Shown: one piece after another, positions 36,865-46,483 of the stretch
Layout: the number at the start of each line of letters is the position of its first letter
Numbering within the stretch: position 1 is the first letter of the stretch
NCBI GenBank assembly: GCA_902520725.1
Contig: CABYPB010000004.1
Span: 1 to 64,000 of the forward strand
DNA: 64,000 nt
Source: an uncultured SAR86 cluster bacterium
GTDB lineage: Bacteria; Pseudomonadota; Gammaproteobacteria; Magnimaribacterales; D2472
Reading direction: 5' to 3'
Program-made: the position numbers and the translations under genes
Notes under the pieces: model-generated
What the model was told of the DNA's origin: nothing
The model's input: only the letters and a program-made list of their open reading frames with translations
Database searches by the model: none

Positions 36865-39285
36865 CTAGAATACATTTCCTACTGTAAATTGGAATTCTTC
36901 CGTTCTCTCTCTTGGCCCTGCATTTGTTGGTTTTGCAATAGCTAAACTCATTGGACCAAAGCCAGTAATCCAAGTTAGACCTACACCATATGAATATCTT
37001 AAATCATCTACGGATGGCTCTGAGCAGTTTATTTGATAATCTTTGCAATTATCTGAAAATACATTTCCAAAATCAAAGAAAAAAGCAGACCTTAACGATC
37101 TTTGATCTTCAATGAAAGGAAGTCTAAATATAAGCTGTAAACTACCTTCAATTTTAATGTTTCCCCCTATAGGTGCATCTCTATATCTTGAAGTTTGATT
37201 TGCATATGGATTGTAGTATGGTGCGTCTAATTCTCCATCACCATCTGTATCCAGTAAATTTGGGCAAGTGCCTTCTTCATAGTTAAACTCGTAACATGGT
37301 GCATCTGTACTTCTTGGACCAAGAGTATTCGATTCAAATCCCCTTAATGATCTAGGCCCACCAGCATAAAAGTTTTGAAAGAATGGTGTTTCTTCGGTAT
37401 CTCCATAAGCATCTAGATAACCAAGCTCACCTTGGAAACCAAAAACAAGATTTTGAGTTAAGGGTTGATAATACCTCTGTCTGACATTTAATCTATAGTA
37501 GCTTAAATCGCTACCTGGAATTGTAGAACTGACACTAAGAACTGTAGATGCTCCATCCGTTGGAAACAAACCTCTATTCAATGTTACTCTTTGCCAGGAA
37601 AGTTGTGCTGATAGAGTCTCAAATATATTTCCTTCTACTGATACAAAATCATAGATTTCTCTGGCAGGAAGGCTACCAATATCGATATCAGTTTTATCAT
37701 ATGTGATATTAAAACCTAATCTTGTAATGTCTGAAATTGGATAACCAAACTGTGCTCCAAAGCCACTTGAATTAGTTAAATAATTTGCAACATTAAACTC
37801 ACCATAATCTGTTTCTCTAAAGTAAAGGTTATAACCTAAACTTACGCCATCCCTTGTTGCATAGGGGTTCATATACGAAATGTTGTACATTTCACTATAA
37901 ACATTTTTGTTTATACCAATGCCTACGGTATTACCGCTTCCCAAAAAATTTTGTTCTTGCAGATTGAATCCAAGCATTAAACCAAAGTCACTGTAACCAA
38001 TATTGCCACCAATACTGCCAGTTGTTTCCTCTTCAACGCTATATGAAATATCAATTTGGTCATCAGTTCCTGGAACTGGAATAGTTTCTACATTTACTTC
38101 TTTAAAGTATCCAAGTCTTTCAAGACGAACTTTTCCTGCCTCAATAGCATTATCAGATGTCCATGCACCTTCAAACTGCCTCATTTCTCTTCTTAAAACA
38201 TGATCTTGTGTGATGTCGTTACCTATAAATAATATTTTTCTTGTGTAAGTTCTGTTTCCTGGCTGAACAGAAAATATTAGTTTTACTTCATTAGTTTCTT
38301 CGTCAATTTCAGGATTACCTGCAACTTCGGCAAAAGCATACCCCCTATTTCCAAGAATATTTATAAAGTACTCTTCAATAGAAGTTATTTGAGCTTGAGA
38401 ATAGGTTGTATCTTTTAAGCTTTGTATAATATCTTTATAAATCGCCTCTTCAAAAGGTATTTCACCGACAACATCTACATCATTTATTTGATATTTATCA
38501 CCTTCATTAATATTAAAAGTAATGAAAATTGATTTTTTATCTCTAGAAAGGCTTATTTGTGACGATTCAATTGAGAATTTCAGATAACCCCTATCTCTAT
38601 AAAATGATTCAAGTGTTTCAATATCACCTTTTAGCTTTTCTCTAGAATATTGATTGTCATTAGCCAAAAATGAAAAAAAGGTTCCCTCTGATAATTCAAA
38701 ACCATCGAGAAGTTCTTCATTTGTATATATTTCATTTCCAATGATATTAATCTTTTTAATAGTTGCGCTCTTCCCTTCGTCTACCTCGATATTAATTTCA
38801 ATTCTATTTCTTGGCTTCACAACCTCTTCAATATCTACACCAGCACCATATCTTCCATTGGAGGCGTAGGATCGAACTAATTCTGATTTAACTTTTTCTA
38901 AAGTCGACCTTTTATATACTTCACCTTCTTTGATACCTACACCATCAAGACTTTCCATTAGTTGTTCTGTTTTTAATGCTTTATTACCTGATATATCTAT
39001 GGCAGATATTGATGGCCTTTCAGTCACTGTGATAATTAGGGTGTTACCATCTTTACCTATTTGAATATCATCGAATTGTTCTGTGGAGAATAATGATTTA
39101 ACAATATCGTTTGATTTTCTAGAATCTATTTTATCGCCAACACTAATAGGAATTACATTAAAAATACTGCCTGTAGAAACTCTTTGAAGACCTATAATCC
39201 TTATATCACTAACTAAAAATTCATCAAAAGCAAAAAGTTGTGTGCTCAATAATAAAGATAAAAAGGCTAGTTTTATTTGTTTCAC
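36865..39285 (-). CDS. bamA: Outer membrane protein assembly factor BamA
   Basis: Central Omp85 component of the BAM complex. The 806-aa precursor has a signal peptide (about 1-19, ending QLFAF), five POTRA domains (about 20-420, beginning VSDIRIIGLQRVSTGSIF) and a 16-stranded beta barrel. The loop-6 motif is LRGF in GGPRSLRGFESNTLGP. The last residue is Phe, as needed for its own assembly. Four Cys occur in barrel loops, in two spaced pairs (APCYEF/GTCPN and DNCKD/INCSE), which could form disulfides. Order rseP-bamA-skp-lpxD is conserved. Confidence 0.97.
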   Translation of the reverse strand: MKQIKLAFLSLLLSTQLFAFDEFLVSDIRIIGLQRVSTGSIFNVIPISVGDKIDSRKSNDIVKSLFSTEQFDDIQIGKDGNTLIITVTERPSISAIDISGNKALKTEQLMESLDGVGIKEGEVYKRSTLEKVKSELVRSYASNGRYGAGVDIEEVVKPRNRIEINIEVDEGKSATIKKINIIGNEIYTNEELLDGFELSEGTFFSFLANDNQYSREKLKGDIETLESFYRDRGYLKFSIESSQISLSRDKKSIFITFNINEGDKYQINDVDVVGEIPFEEAIYKDIIQSLKDTTYSQAQITSIEEYFINILGNRGYAFAEVAGNPEIDEETNEVKLIFSVQPGNRTYTRKILFIGNDITQDHVLRREMRQFEGAWTSDNAIEAGKVRLERLGYFKEVNVETIPVPGTDDQIDISYSVEEETTGSIGGNIGYSDFGLMLGFNLQEQNFLGSGNTVGIGINKNVYSEMYNISYMNPYATRDGVSLGYNLYFRETDYGEFNVANYLTNSSGFGAQFGYPISDITRLGFNITYDKTDIDIGSLPAREIYDFVSVEGNIFETLSAQLSWQRVTLNRGLFPTDGASTVLSVSSTIPGSDLSYYRLNVRQRYYQPLTQNLVFGFQGELGYLDAYGDTEETPFFQNFYAGGPRSLRGFESNTLGPRSTDAPCYEFNYEEGTCPNLLDTDGDGELDAPYYNPYANQTSRYRDAPIGGNIKIEGSLQLIFRLPFIEDQRSLRSAFFFDFGNVFSDNCKDYQINCSEPSVDDLRYSYGVGLTWITGFGPMSLAIAKPTNAGPRERTEEFQFTVGNVF

Positions 39286-39294
39286 TTATAGGTC

Positions 39295-40731
39295 CTAAAA
39301 GAATCTCGAAACATCATTAAAAACAGCAAAAATCATTAACATCATTACCAGTACAGCCCCACCGGTGTATATAACGTTCTCAACTTTTTCTGGAAGTGGT
39401 TTGCCTCTGATAGCTTCAACGGCCAGCAATGTAAGCTGTCCTCCATCGAGTACGGGTATAGGAAGCAAATTCAAAACAGCTAAACTTATACTTAAAAGAG
39501 CCATCAAATACATAAAGGGAAGAAATCCAGCTTGTGCGGTATTTCCTGCCATTTGAGCAATGCCAATTGGCCCGCTTAAGTTTTCAGTTCCCATGTTGCC
39601 TGTCAACATCTTTCCAATGAATTGGAGTGTTTTAATACTTAAATTATATGTTTCGTATACTCCCTTTGAAAAAGACTGCCCTATACTCCTTGAGGTTCCA
39701 AAAGAAACTCCTAAAATTCCAACTATCTGTTCTTTATCTAATTGAGAACTAATTGATATAGGCAAATAAAGAATTTCACCATTTCTATTTATCTTAAATT
39801 CTAAATTAGTTTCTGGATTTTCAGTGACCACTTTTCGAATATCGTCTGCAAAACTAATATCAGTGCTGCCTATTTTTAAGACTATATCATTTGTTTTAAG
39901 ACCACCTTGGTCAGCGGCACCACCAGATAAAACTTTACCTATTATTGGCATCATCATGTAAGAAATATCAACTCCCAGATATTCAGTGGGGTTCTTTTGA
40001 GATTCAGATGTTGGTAGAAAGTCTATAACGCTTAAATCAATATTTAATGGTTCTTCACTAGTTGTTCTAGAAATTAAAAAATTTAATTCTCCTGAAAAAC
40101 CAGCGTAACTTAAAAGTTCAAGATTAATATCTTTAGCGTCTTTAACAATTGTATTATTTATTGAAAGGATCTTATCTTTGGTTTCAAAGGATGAGCTACT
40201 TATGTATTTGATATCTTGGTTTGCCTTTTCAATAACTGGAACAGTTTGAGGATCAATAGTATTTAAAAAAATGGCCGTAAAGATAAATATTGAGAGTAAG
40301 AAATTTGCTAAAGGACCCGCAAACATAATTGATGCTCTTTGCCATTTAGGTTTGGAGTCAAAAGTATTTTTTAATTGTTCGGTGGATAAGCCTTTAACCG
40401 ATTCCGGTTCAAGCTCTATTAACTTATTTGTAATCATTGATACATAACCGCCTAATGGAACAGCAGATAAAGCAAACTCAGTACCGTATTTATCATATTT
40501 TTTATAAAATACTGGGCCCATACCGATCGAAAATCTTTGAACATAAACATTGCACATTCTTGCAACAATAAAATGTCCAAACTCATGAATTGTTACGAGA
40601 ACACCTAGCAAAACAGCAAATGCTAGAAGGTAGGGTATTAAAGATAGTAAATAACTCCAAGAATCAGTTATATATGCATAGTAAGATCCTATAATGGATA
40701 TTGCTATAAAGATTTTTAGTTTTGTATTCAT
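39295..40731 (-). CDS. rseP: Site-2 intramembrane zinc protease RseP
   Basis: RseP cleaves membrane-anchored anti-sigma factors and leftover signal peptides. The 478-aa protein has the HEFGH zinc motif near residue 50, a second metal motif NLLPIPVLDGGQL near residue 420, and a periplasmic PDZ region (about residues 245-335, with GGAADQGGLKTNDIVLKIG). It is somewhat longer than E. coli RseP (450 aa), with extra hydrophobic sequence before HExxH. Confidence 0.95.
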   Translation of the reverse strand: MNTKLKIFIAISIIGSYYAYITDSWSYLLSLIPYLLAFAVLLGVLVTIHEFGHFIVARMCNVYVQRFSIGMGPVFYKKYDKYGTEFALSAVPLGGYVSMITNKLIELEPESVKGLSTEQLKNTFDSKPKWQRASIMFAGPLANFLLSIFIFTAIFLNTIDPQTVPVIEKANQDIKYISSSSFETKDKILSINNTIVKDAKDINLELLSYAGFSGELNFLISRTTSEEPLNIDLSVIDFLPTSESQKNPTEYLGVDISYMMMPIIGKVLSGGAADQGGLKTNDIVLKIGSTDISFADDIRKVVTENPETNLEFKINRNGEILYLPISISSQLDKEQIVGILGVSFGTSRSIGQSFSKGVYETYNLSIKTLQFIGKMLTGNMGTENLSGPIGIAQMAGNTAQAGFLPFMYLMALLSISLAVLNLLPIPVLDGGQLTLLAVEAIRGKPLPEKVENVIYTGGAVLVMMLMIFAVFNDVSRFF

Positions 40732-40734
40732 ATA

Positions 40735-41910
40735 TTAATTAGTGATGGATTTTACCACCTTCTTCGCCTCAATGCGTGTCTGCATATCAATATCATTAAT
40801 AGATTCAATTGATAAATCTTTAGACACATTTTTATTATCAAAAGTTCTATATATAACCTCATAAATCTTATCAAAATTTATTTTTGCATTTATAAAGCTT
40901 TCAACTGCAATTTCATTTGCAGCGTTAAATACAACTCCATAATTGCTGCCTTTATTACACACTTCACGAGCAATACTTTGAATTTCTAATCTATCAGGTG
41001 GAAATTCTTGAAACGATAAATTTAAAGATGTGAAATCTAAAGAATTAAAATCTATTGGAATTCTATTTTTATCAGACATTGCATGAGCAATTGGAACCCT
41101 CATATCCGGTGAACTCATCTGACAAATACTTGATCCATCTATGTAAGTTACTATTGAATGAACAATACTTTGAGGATGAACAACTAAATCAAAATAATTT
41201 TCATCAAGACTAAAAAGATGTTTTGCTTCAATTAGTTCTAAACATTTATTAACAAGTGTGGCTGAATCAATAGTTACCTTGTTACCCATTTTCCAATTAG
41301 GATGCGCTAATGCCTCTTTAACAGTAACATTTTTCAAGTCAGAAATTGACTTATTTATGAAAGGTCCACCTGAGGCAGTAATAATTATTTTTTTAACATC
41401 TTCTGTTCCTTTTTCGCCATTCAAGCACTGAAATATTGCATTATGCTCACTGTCTATAGGAATTATTTCAGTTTTGTTCTCTTTAGCAATCGGTAAAATC
41501 AAATCGCCTCCGGCAACAATGCTTTCTTTATTGGCTAAAAGAACTTTTTTTCCAGAATGAGCTGCCATATATGTTGCTTTGAGGCCAGCGAATCCTGAAA
41601 TAGCGCAAACAATAATATCAATGCTTTCATGATTTATTAGATCTTCAAGTTCTGATGGTCTATGTGTCCAATCACGAGGGCTGCTATCTGGGTAATAATC
41701 CATTCTTGCGCAAAAATACTTATACGCTTTTTGGTCTTCGACATGAACGTATGAAAGGTATGGGTGGTCTACAAATATTTCTCTAGCTTTATCAACATTT
41801 TTATTAAATGAGATTCCTATTAAATTTAACTCTTTGTTATTTTGTTTAATAACGTTTAGAACACTATCGCCAATACTTCCAGTTGCTCCAAGTAATAAAA
41901 TATTTTTCAT
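40735..41910 (-). CDS. dxr: 1-deoxy-D-xylulose 5-phosphate reductoisomerase
   Basis: Dxr makes 2-C-methyl-D-erythritol 4-phosphate, the committed step of the MEP isoprenoid pathway. The 391-aa protein has the NADPH-binding LLGATGSIGDSVL at the N-terminus, LLANKESIVAGG, the metal-site motif PIDSEHNAIFQCL and ITASGGPF. Near the C-terminus is VFNAANEIAVESF. Its ATG overlaps the cdsA stop as ATGA. Confidence 0.97.
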   Translation of the reverse strand: MKNILLLGATGSIGDSVLNVIKQNNKELNLIGISFNKNVDKAREIFVDHPYLSYVHVEDQKAYKYFCARMDYYPDSSPRDWTHRPSELEDLINHESIDIIVCAISGFAGLKATYMAAHSGKKVLLANKESIVAGGDLILPIAKENKTEIIPIDSEHNAIFQCLNGEKGTEDVKKIIITASGGPFINKSISDLKNVTVKEALAHPNWKMGNKVTIDSATLVNKCLELIEAKHLFSLDENYFDLVVHPQSIVHSIVTYIDGSSICQMSSPDMRVPIAHAMSDKNRIPIDFNSLDFTSLNLSFQEFPPDRLEIQSIAREVCNKGSNYGVVFNAANEIAVESFINAKINFDKIYEVIYRTFDNKNVSKDLSIESINDIDMQTRIEAKKVVKSITN

Positions 41911-42575
41911 ATAACCAAAATCATTAAAATTAATATAATAGGAGTTGCTAACAGATGAGAATCCAATCTATCTAGGATGCCTCCATGGCCGGGCAGCGAT
42001 GATCCAGTATCTTTTATGTTATTTTCCCTCTTTTGAAAACTTATCAGAAGATCACCAATAAAAGCCAATGCGCCTCCAAGAATAAAAATTAATATAAGCA
42101 AGGGGCTAAAGTCAAATATATTGATAATAAGCAATCCAAAAGCTGCAGCTCCCATCAATCCCCCAAATAAGCCTTCCCAAGTTTTGTTTGGGCTTATATT
42201 TGGAGTTATATAACGCCTGCCAATATTTGAACCAGTAACATATGCAAAAGTATCAAAAATAGCTGTATTAAATATTACTATTAAGAAAATGGAATAAACC
42301 GATAACGGTGATGTTATGGTACTACTAAATAAAATTTCTCCTACTATTAGATTTATCAAAAGCCAAAAATATCCAAAAATTAAATTAAATCCCCAAAATA
42401 TAGGATGTCTAAATTTATTTGATAACCATTCATAATATGCTAGAGCGCAAACTAAAGAAGTTACCAAAAAAAAGAACAGGAAGTTTTGAAGAAATGTAAT
42501 GAAAATAATTGGTGTAATAATAGCCAATGCTGTAAATGCTCTTTTTATTAGATTCTTGTTATATTCTTTTTCCAA
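41907..42575 (-). CDS. cdsA: Phosphatidate cytidylyltransferase CdsA, short form
   Basis: CdsA makes CDP-diacylglycerol for all phospholipids. The 222-aa, highly hydrophobic protein ends with the family signature KDTGSSLPGHGGILDRLDS (S-x-x-KD-x(4-6)-GHGG-x(2)-DR-x-D). SPNKTWEGLFGG lies earlier. The E. coli enzyme is 285 aa, so about 60 residues of N-terminal membrane segments are missing. It overlaps the uppS end by 17 bases. Confidence 0.93.
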   Translation of the reverse strand: MEKEYNKNLIKRAFTALAIITPIIFITFLQNFLFFFLVTSLVCALAYYEWLSNKFRHPIFWGFNLIFGYFWLLINLIVGEILFSSTITSPLSVYSIFLIVIFNTAIFDTFAYVTGSNIGRRYITPNISPNKTWEGLFGGLMGAAAFGLLIINIFDFSPLLILIFILGGALAFIGDLLISFQKRENNIKDTGSSLPGHGGILDRLDSHLLATPIILILMILVI

Positions 42576-43284
42576 ATCTTCTACTCACATTTTTAAAATT
42601 ATCTATACATTGTGCAAAATCTTCCTGTGTAAAATCTGGCCAAAACTTATCAATAAACATAATCTCTGCGTAAGCAATTTGATACAGAAGAAAGTTGCTA
42701 ATTCTTTTATCTCCTCCAGTCCTAATAAGTAAATCGATTTCATTTACAGGTACAGATAAAAATTCATTAATAGATTCTTCATTAAGATCTTCCAATTTTA
42801 TCTTTCCTTGAGAAACTTGTTTCGAAACCTTAATGACCATATCAAGAATATCTTGTTGCCCTCCGTAACCTAAAGCTACATTTAGATCTAATTTAGAATC
42901 TTTGGAGAAGGTTTCATTTTCAGCAAAAGATATCTTATCTTGTATTTTTTTTCCAAAATCACTTATATGACCAAAAAATTTTAGTTTGACTTTTTTTTCT
43001 TTCAGCTCCGGCACCTGTTCGTTAATTGCTTCAATAACTAAGCTCTTAATGGCATTGATTTCTGCTTTTGGTCTTTTCCAATTCTCAGAGCTAAATGCAT
43101 ATAAGGTAAGTGATTGGATGCCCTGCTTGACAGACTCCTCAACAATATTTTTTACTACACTAACTCCTTTCTTGTGACCTTGGCTTATGTTCAATGCATT
43201 TTTAAGAGCCCATCTTCCATTGCCATCCATAATTATCCCGATGTTTTTGGGATATTTTTTGTTTATATTTTGGCTAGTGGCCAT
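42559..43284 (-). CDS. uppS: Undecaprenyl diphosphate synthase
   Basis: UppS makes the C55 isoprenoid carrier for peptidoglycan. The 241-aa cis-prenyltransferase has IGIIMDGNGRWA (catalytic Asp, residues about 15-26), TLYAFSSENWKRP, and the C-terminal LLIRTGGDKRISNFLLYQIAYAE region. It lies 8 bases after frr, as in E. coli. Confidence 0.96.
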   Translation of the reverse strand: MATSQNINKKYPKNIGIIMDGNGRWALKNALNISQGHKKGVSVVKNIVEESVKQGIQSLTLYAFSSENWKRPKAEINAIKSLVIEAINEQVPELKEKKVKLKFFGHISDFGKKIQDKISFAENETFSKDSKLDLNVALGYGGQQDILDMVIKVSKQVSQGKIKLEDLNEESINEFLSVPVNEIDLLIRTGGDKRISNFLLYQIAYAEIMFIDKFWPDFTQEDFAQCIDNFKNVSRRFGKRI

Positions 43285-43292
43285 TTGGATCT

Positions 43293-43847
43293 CTAGATTT
43301 CTAATAAATCTGATTCTTTATTCTTTAATTCTGTATCAACAATTAAGATATATCTGTCAGTTTCTTTTTGAATAAGATCTTCTATTCTTCTTTGTTCATC
43401 TTCAGATATTTCAGATGCTTGTTGCTTCTCTTTGGCTGATTGATTAGCATCCCTTCTTACATTCCTAATTGATACTCTTGAATTTTCAGCCTCTGCCTTA
43501 GCTTGTTTAATATAATCTTGTCTAGTTTCCTCAGTTAAGGCCGGCATAGTTAATCTTATAAGATCAGAACTAGTACTTGGGTTCAAGCCAAGATCTGAGC
43601 TCAATATTGCCTTCTCAATTTCTGGTATTAAATTCTTATCCCATGGAGATATGACCAATGATCTGCCTTCTTCAACACTTATGTTTGAAGTCTGATTAAT
43701 TGGAGTCATATTTCCATAGTAATCTACTTTTATGTCATCTAAAATTGCAGGATTTGCTCTTCCAGTTCGAATCTTATTAAAAGCATTTTTTAAAGCAGAT
43801 ATCGACTTATCCATTTTATCTGAAACTTCATTTATTAAAATTTGCAT
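43293..43847 (-). CDS. frr: Ribosome recycling factor
   Basis: With EF-G, Frr splits post-termination ribosomes. The 184-aa protein is of normal length. It has the conserved IRTGRANPAILDDIKVDYYG segment, a LVISPWDKNLIPEIEKAI-type region, and VSIRNVRRDANQ with the functionally important Arg residues in the long helices. It sits one base after pyrH. Confidence 0.97.
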   Translation of the reverse strand: MQILINEVSDKMDKSISALKNAFNKIRTGRANPAILDDIKVDYYGNMTPINQTSNISVEEGRSLVISPWDKNLIPEIEKAILSSDLGLNPSTSSDLIRLTMPALTEETRQDYIKQAKAEAENSRVSIRNVRRDANQSAKEKQQASEISEDEQRRIEDLIQKETDRYILIVDTELKNKESDLLEI

Positions 43848-43848
43848 A

Positions 43849-44562
43849 TTAACTTATAAGTGTACCTATTTTTTCACCACAAATAATCTCTTTTAGAGCA
43901 TCGCTTTTACTTACGTTAAAAACATTAATAGGTAATTTATGATCTCTAGCAAGTGTTAGTGCGGTTGCATCCATAACTTTAAGGTTTTTTGAAATAGCTT
44001 CATCAAATGTTAAAGAATCAAAGAATTTTGCATCTTTATTCGTTTCTGGATCTGAGTCAAAAACCCCATCTACTCTTGTTGCCTTTAACATTAAATTAGA
44101 CTGTGTTTCAATTGCCCTTAAGCAGCCTGCGGTATCTGTTGTAAAAAAAGGATTTCCTGTTCCTGCTGTAAAAATAACAACGTATCCATCGCTTAAAAGT
44201 TGAATAGCCAATCTTCTATCATAATGCTCAACGATTCCTGACATTGATATTGCAGACATTACTCTTGTTTTGATTCCAGCTCTTTCAAGAGCATCTCTTA
44301 AAGCTATACCATTCATTACAGTTGCTAACATTCCCATATGATCTCCTGCAACTCTATCCATTCCAGCTTTATTTAATTTTTCACCTCTAAAAAGATTACC
44401 GCCTCCAATTACTATGCCAATTTCTGCGCCAATGTTTACACATGACTCTACAGAAGCCGCCATATCATTCAGTATCATTGGGTCAATACCGTGATCGTCT
44501 TTTCCAGCAACTGATTCCCCGCTAAATTTAACAAGAACCCTTTTATGCTTTAATAGAGACAT
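43849..44562 (-). CDS. pyrH: Uridylate kinase
   Basis: PyrH phosphorylates UMP to UDP. The 237-aa amino-acid-kinase-fold hexamer has VLVKFSGESVAG at the N-terminus, GIVIGGGNLFRG, DRVAGDHMGMLATVMNG and the ATP-binding FTAGTGNPFFTTDTA. It is in the conserved rpsB-tsf-pyrH-frr order, 3 bases after tsf. Confidence 0.98.
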   Translation of the reverse strand: MSLLKHKRVLVKFSGESVAGKDDHGIDPMILNDMAASVESCVNIGAEIGIVIGGGNLFRGEKLNKAGMDRVAGDHMGMLATVMNGIALRDALERAGIKTRVMSAISMSGIVEHYDRRLAIQLLSDGYVVIFTAGTGNPFFTTDTAGCLRAIETQSNLMLKATRVDGVFDSDPETNKDAKFFDSLTFDEAISKNLKVMDATALTLARDHKLPINVFNVSKSDALKEIICGEKIGTLIS

Positions 44563-44565
44563 ATT

Positions 44566-45426
44566 TTATTTTAATTGCTCAGCAACCTCTTCTGCAAAAT
44601 CTTTGACTTCAATTTCAATACCTTCTCCCACTTTTAATCTAGAGAAAGATACAATATTAGATGAATTTTGAGATAAGTAATCACTCACAGTTATATCAGG
44701 ATCCTTCACAAAACTTTGAGATAATAAAGAAACCTCAGATAGGAACCTTTTTATTTTACCCTCTACCATCTTATCCATAATTTCTTTTGGTTTTCCAGAT
44801 TCATTCGCTTGATTCTGGTATATAGCTCTTTCCCTATCAAGAACATCTTTATCGATATCATCTTCTGATAGGCAAAGTGGATTAAAGGCTGAAACGTGCA
44901 TTGCAATGTCTTTTGCTACAACTTCATCACCACCATTAATCGAAACAATTGATGCAAGTTTAGAATCAGAGTGAAGATAAAGCCCAATACTCATATCTTT
45001 TGAAAATTCAATTGTACTTATTCTTCTGAGTTGAATGTTTTCGCCAATGGTTTGAACAAGAGCTTTTCTTTCGTCTTCAAGCTCTGATTCATTTAAAGTT
45101 GAAATATCTTTTACCTTATTTTGTGAAATATATTCTTTAACTTTATCTGCAAATCCTAAAAAATTTGCATCTTTTGCTGCAAAATCTGTTTCAGAATTAA
45201 TTTCAACCATGGTTGCATAATCATCACATACTGAAGAAACAAGAATACCATCTGCTGCTACACGAGATGACTTCTTTTCTGCTTTTAGTGCACTGTTAGA
45301 TCTTAATAAATCTAATGCTTTTTCAATATCACCGTCACAATCAACAAGTGCTTTTTTGCAGTCCATCATTGCAACACCTGTCATTTCTCTTAATTCTTTT
45401 ACTTGTGTGGCCTTAATTTCCATCAT
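44566..45426 (-). CDS. tsf: Translation elongation factor Ts
   Basis: EF-Ts exchanges GDP for GTP on EF-Tu. The 286-aa protein has the N-terminal UBA-like VKELREMTGVAMMDCKKALVD and the core TDFAAKDANF motif (TDFVAR/K in most relatives). Two adjacent ATG codons are possible starts; the first overlaps the rpsB stop as TAATG. Confidence 0.97.
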   Translation of the reverse strand: MMEIKATQVKELREMTGVAMMDCKKALVDCDGDIEKALDLLRSNSALKAEKKSSRVAADGILVSSVCDDYATMVEINSETDFAAKDANFLGFADKVKEYISQNKVKDISTLNESELEDERKALVQTIGENIQLRRISTIEFSKDMSIGLYLHSDSKLASIVSINGGDEVVAKDIAMHVSAFNPLCLSEDDIDKDVLDRERAIYQNQANESGKPKEIMDKMVEGKIKRFLSEVSLLSQSFVKDPDITVSDYLSQNSSNIVSFSRLKVGEGIEIEVKDFAEEVAEQLK

Positions 45427-46346
45427 TAATCTTCCTCTTTTTTTTCTTCAACAACTTCTTCTTCTACTTCAGGAGAGGTCTCTTCAGCCTTTTCAGAATC
45501 TTTTACATCTTCTTCTTCATCTAAGTTTTTTAATTCTTCAGTCTCAACTGTATTAGCAGATTCTTTAATTTCTGAATCCTTGTTTGTATTAGAGGTTTCT
45601 TCTTTATCCTCTTTTTTTACAGTTTGTATTACTGGAGAGTCAGATTTTGGAGCAAAACCTTTAGAAGATTCAATACCGCTTGAACATGCATCAGCAATAA
45701 CTTTGGTAATTAATCTTATGGATCTTATTGCATCATCATTGCCAGGAATAACAGTATCGATTCCATCAGGATCTGAATTAGTATCAACTAATGCGATTAC
45801 AGGGATTCCCATCTTCTTAGCTTCTAAAACTGCTATTTTTTCGTACTTTACATCAATAACAAAAATTGCATCTGGCAATCCTTTCATATCTTTAATTCCA
45901 CCAACACTTGCTTGCAATTTTGCATACTCTTTTTGAATTTCAACTGCCTCTTTTTTTATAAGCTTTTCAATTCTTCCTGAAGAAATCATTTCCTCAATAT
46001 CAATTAGTCTTCTTATAGAACCTCTTATTGTTTTCCAATTTGTTAATGTTCCTCCAAGCCATCTTTTGTCCACATATGGCAAACCTATTTGTGATGCTTC
46101 TTCTTTGATTGTTTTGCTTGCAGATCTTTTAGTTCCAACAAACAATATTTTATTGCCTCTTGAACAGATATCCTCAACTTTTGAGGCTGCTGCACTCAGA
46201 TGTTCTTGTGTTAGCTCTAAATTAATAATGCTAATTTGTTTTCTTGTATCAAAGATATATTCATCCATCTTTGGATTCCAGAATCTTTGTTGATGACCGA
46301 AATGAACGCCAGCTTGAAGCAGGTCTTTTATTGATACTATGCTCAA
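45426..46346 (-). CDS. rpsB: 30S ribosomal protein S2 with acidic C-terminal tail
   Basis: S2 completes the 30S subunit. The body (residues 1-240) is normal: [44 protein letters not shown] and [11 protein letters not shown]-type motifs. The start is TTG (46344-46346), 6 bases after a strong AAGGAG; no ATG gives a proper N-terminus. At 306 aa it is about 65 residues longer than E. coli S2. The extra part (about 244-306) is low-complexity, with roughly 28 of 63 residues Asp or Glu. Confidence 0.96.
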   Translation of the reverse strand: MSIVSIKDLLQAGVHFGHQQRFWNPKMDEYIFDTRKQISIINLELTQEHLSAAASKVEDICSRGNKILFVGTKRSASKTIKEEASQIGLPYVDKRWLGGTLTNWKTIRGSIRRLIDIEEMISSGRIEKLIKKEAVEIQKEYAKLQASVGGIKDMKGLPDAIFVIDVKYEKIAVLEAKKMGIPVIALVDTNSDPDGIDTVIPGNDDAIRSIRLITKVIADACSSGIESSKGFAPKSDSPVIQTVKKEDKEETSNTNKDSEIKESANTVETEELKNLDEEEDVKDSEKAEETSPEVEEEVVEEKKEED

Positions 46347-46352
46347 TTTTTT

Positions 46353-46406
46353 CTCCTTAGGGGTTATTCTCCAATTCCTAGTAAAGCTGACTTATATAAG
46401 CACCCC
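46353..46406 (-). promoter_or_regulatory. rpsB leader with ribosome-binding site and possible pairing segment
   Basis: The minus-strand leader ends in AAGGAG (46353-46358) before the TTG start. Immediately upstream of it is ACCCC (complement of 46360-46364), which can pair with a GGGGT segment at 46402-46406. In E. coli, S2 represses its own rpsB-tsf mRNA through a structured leader; whether this pairing plays that part here is an inference. No confident -35/-10 pair was found in the 137-base gap to dapB. Confidence 0.3.
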
Positions 46407-46483
46407 AACTTCACAAAAACAGAATCTTCGTGTTAAAAGTTTTTGTATTCTATAGAAAAAATGACTCTTTTTAAAGATTTAGA

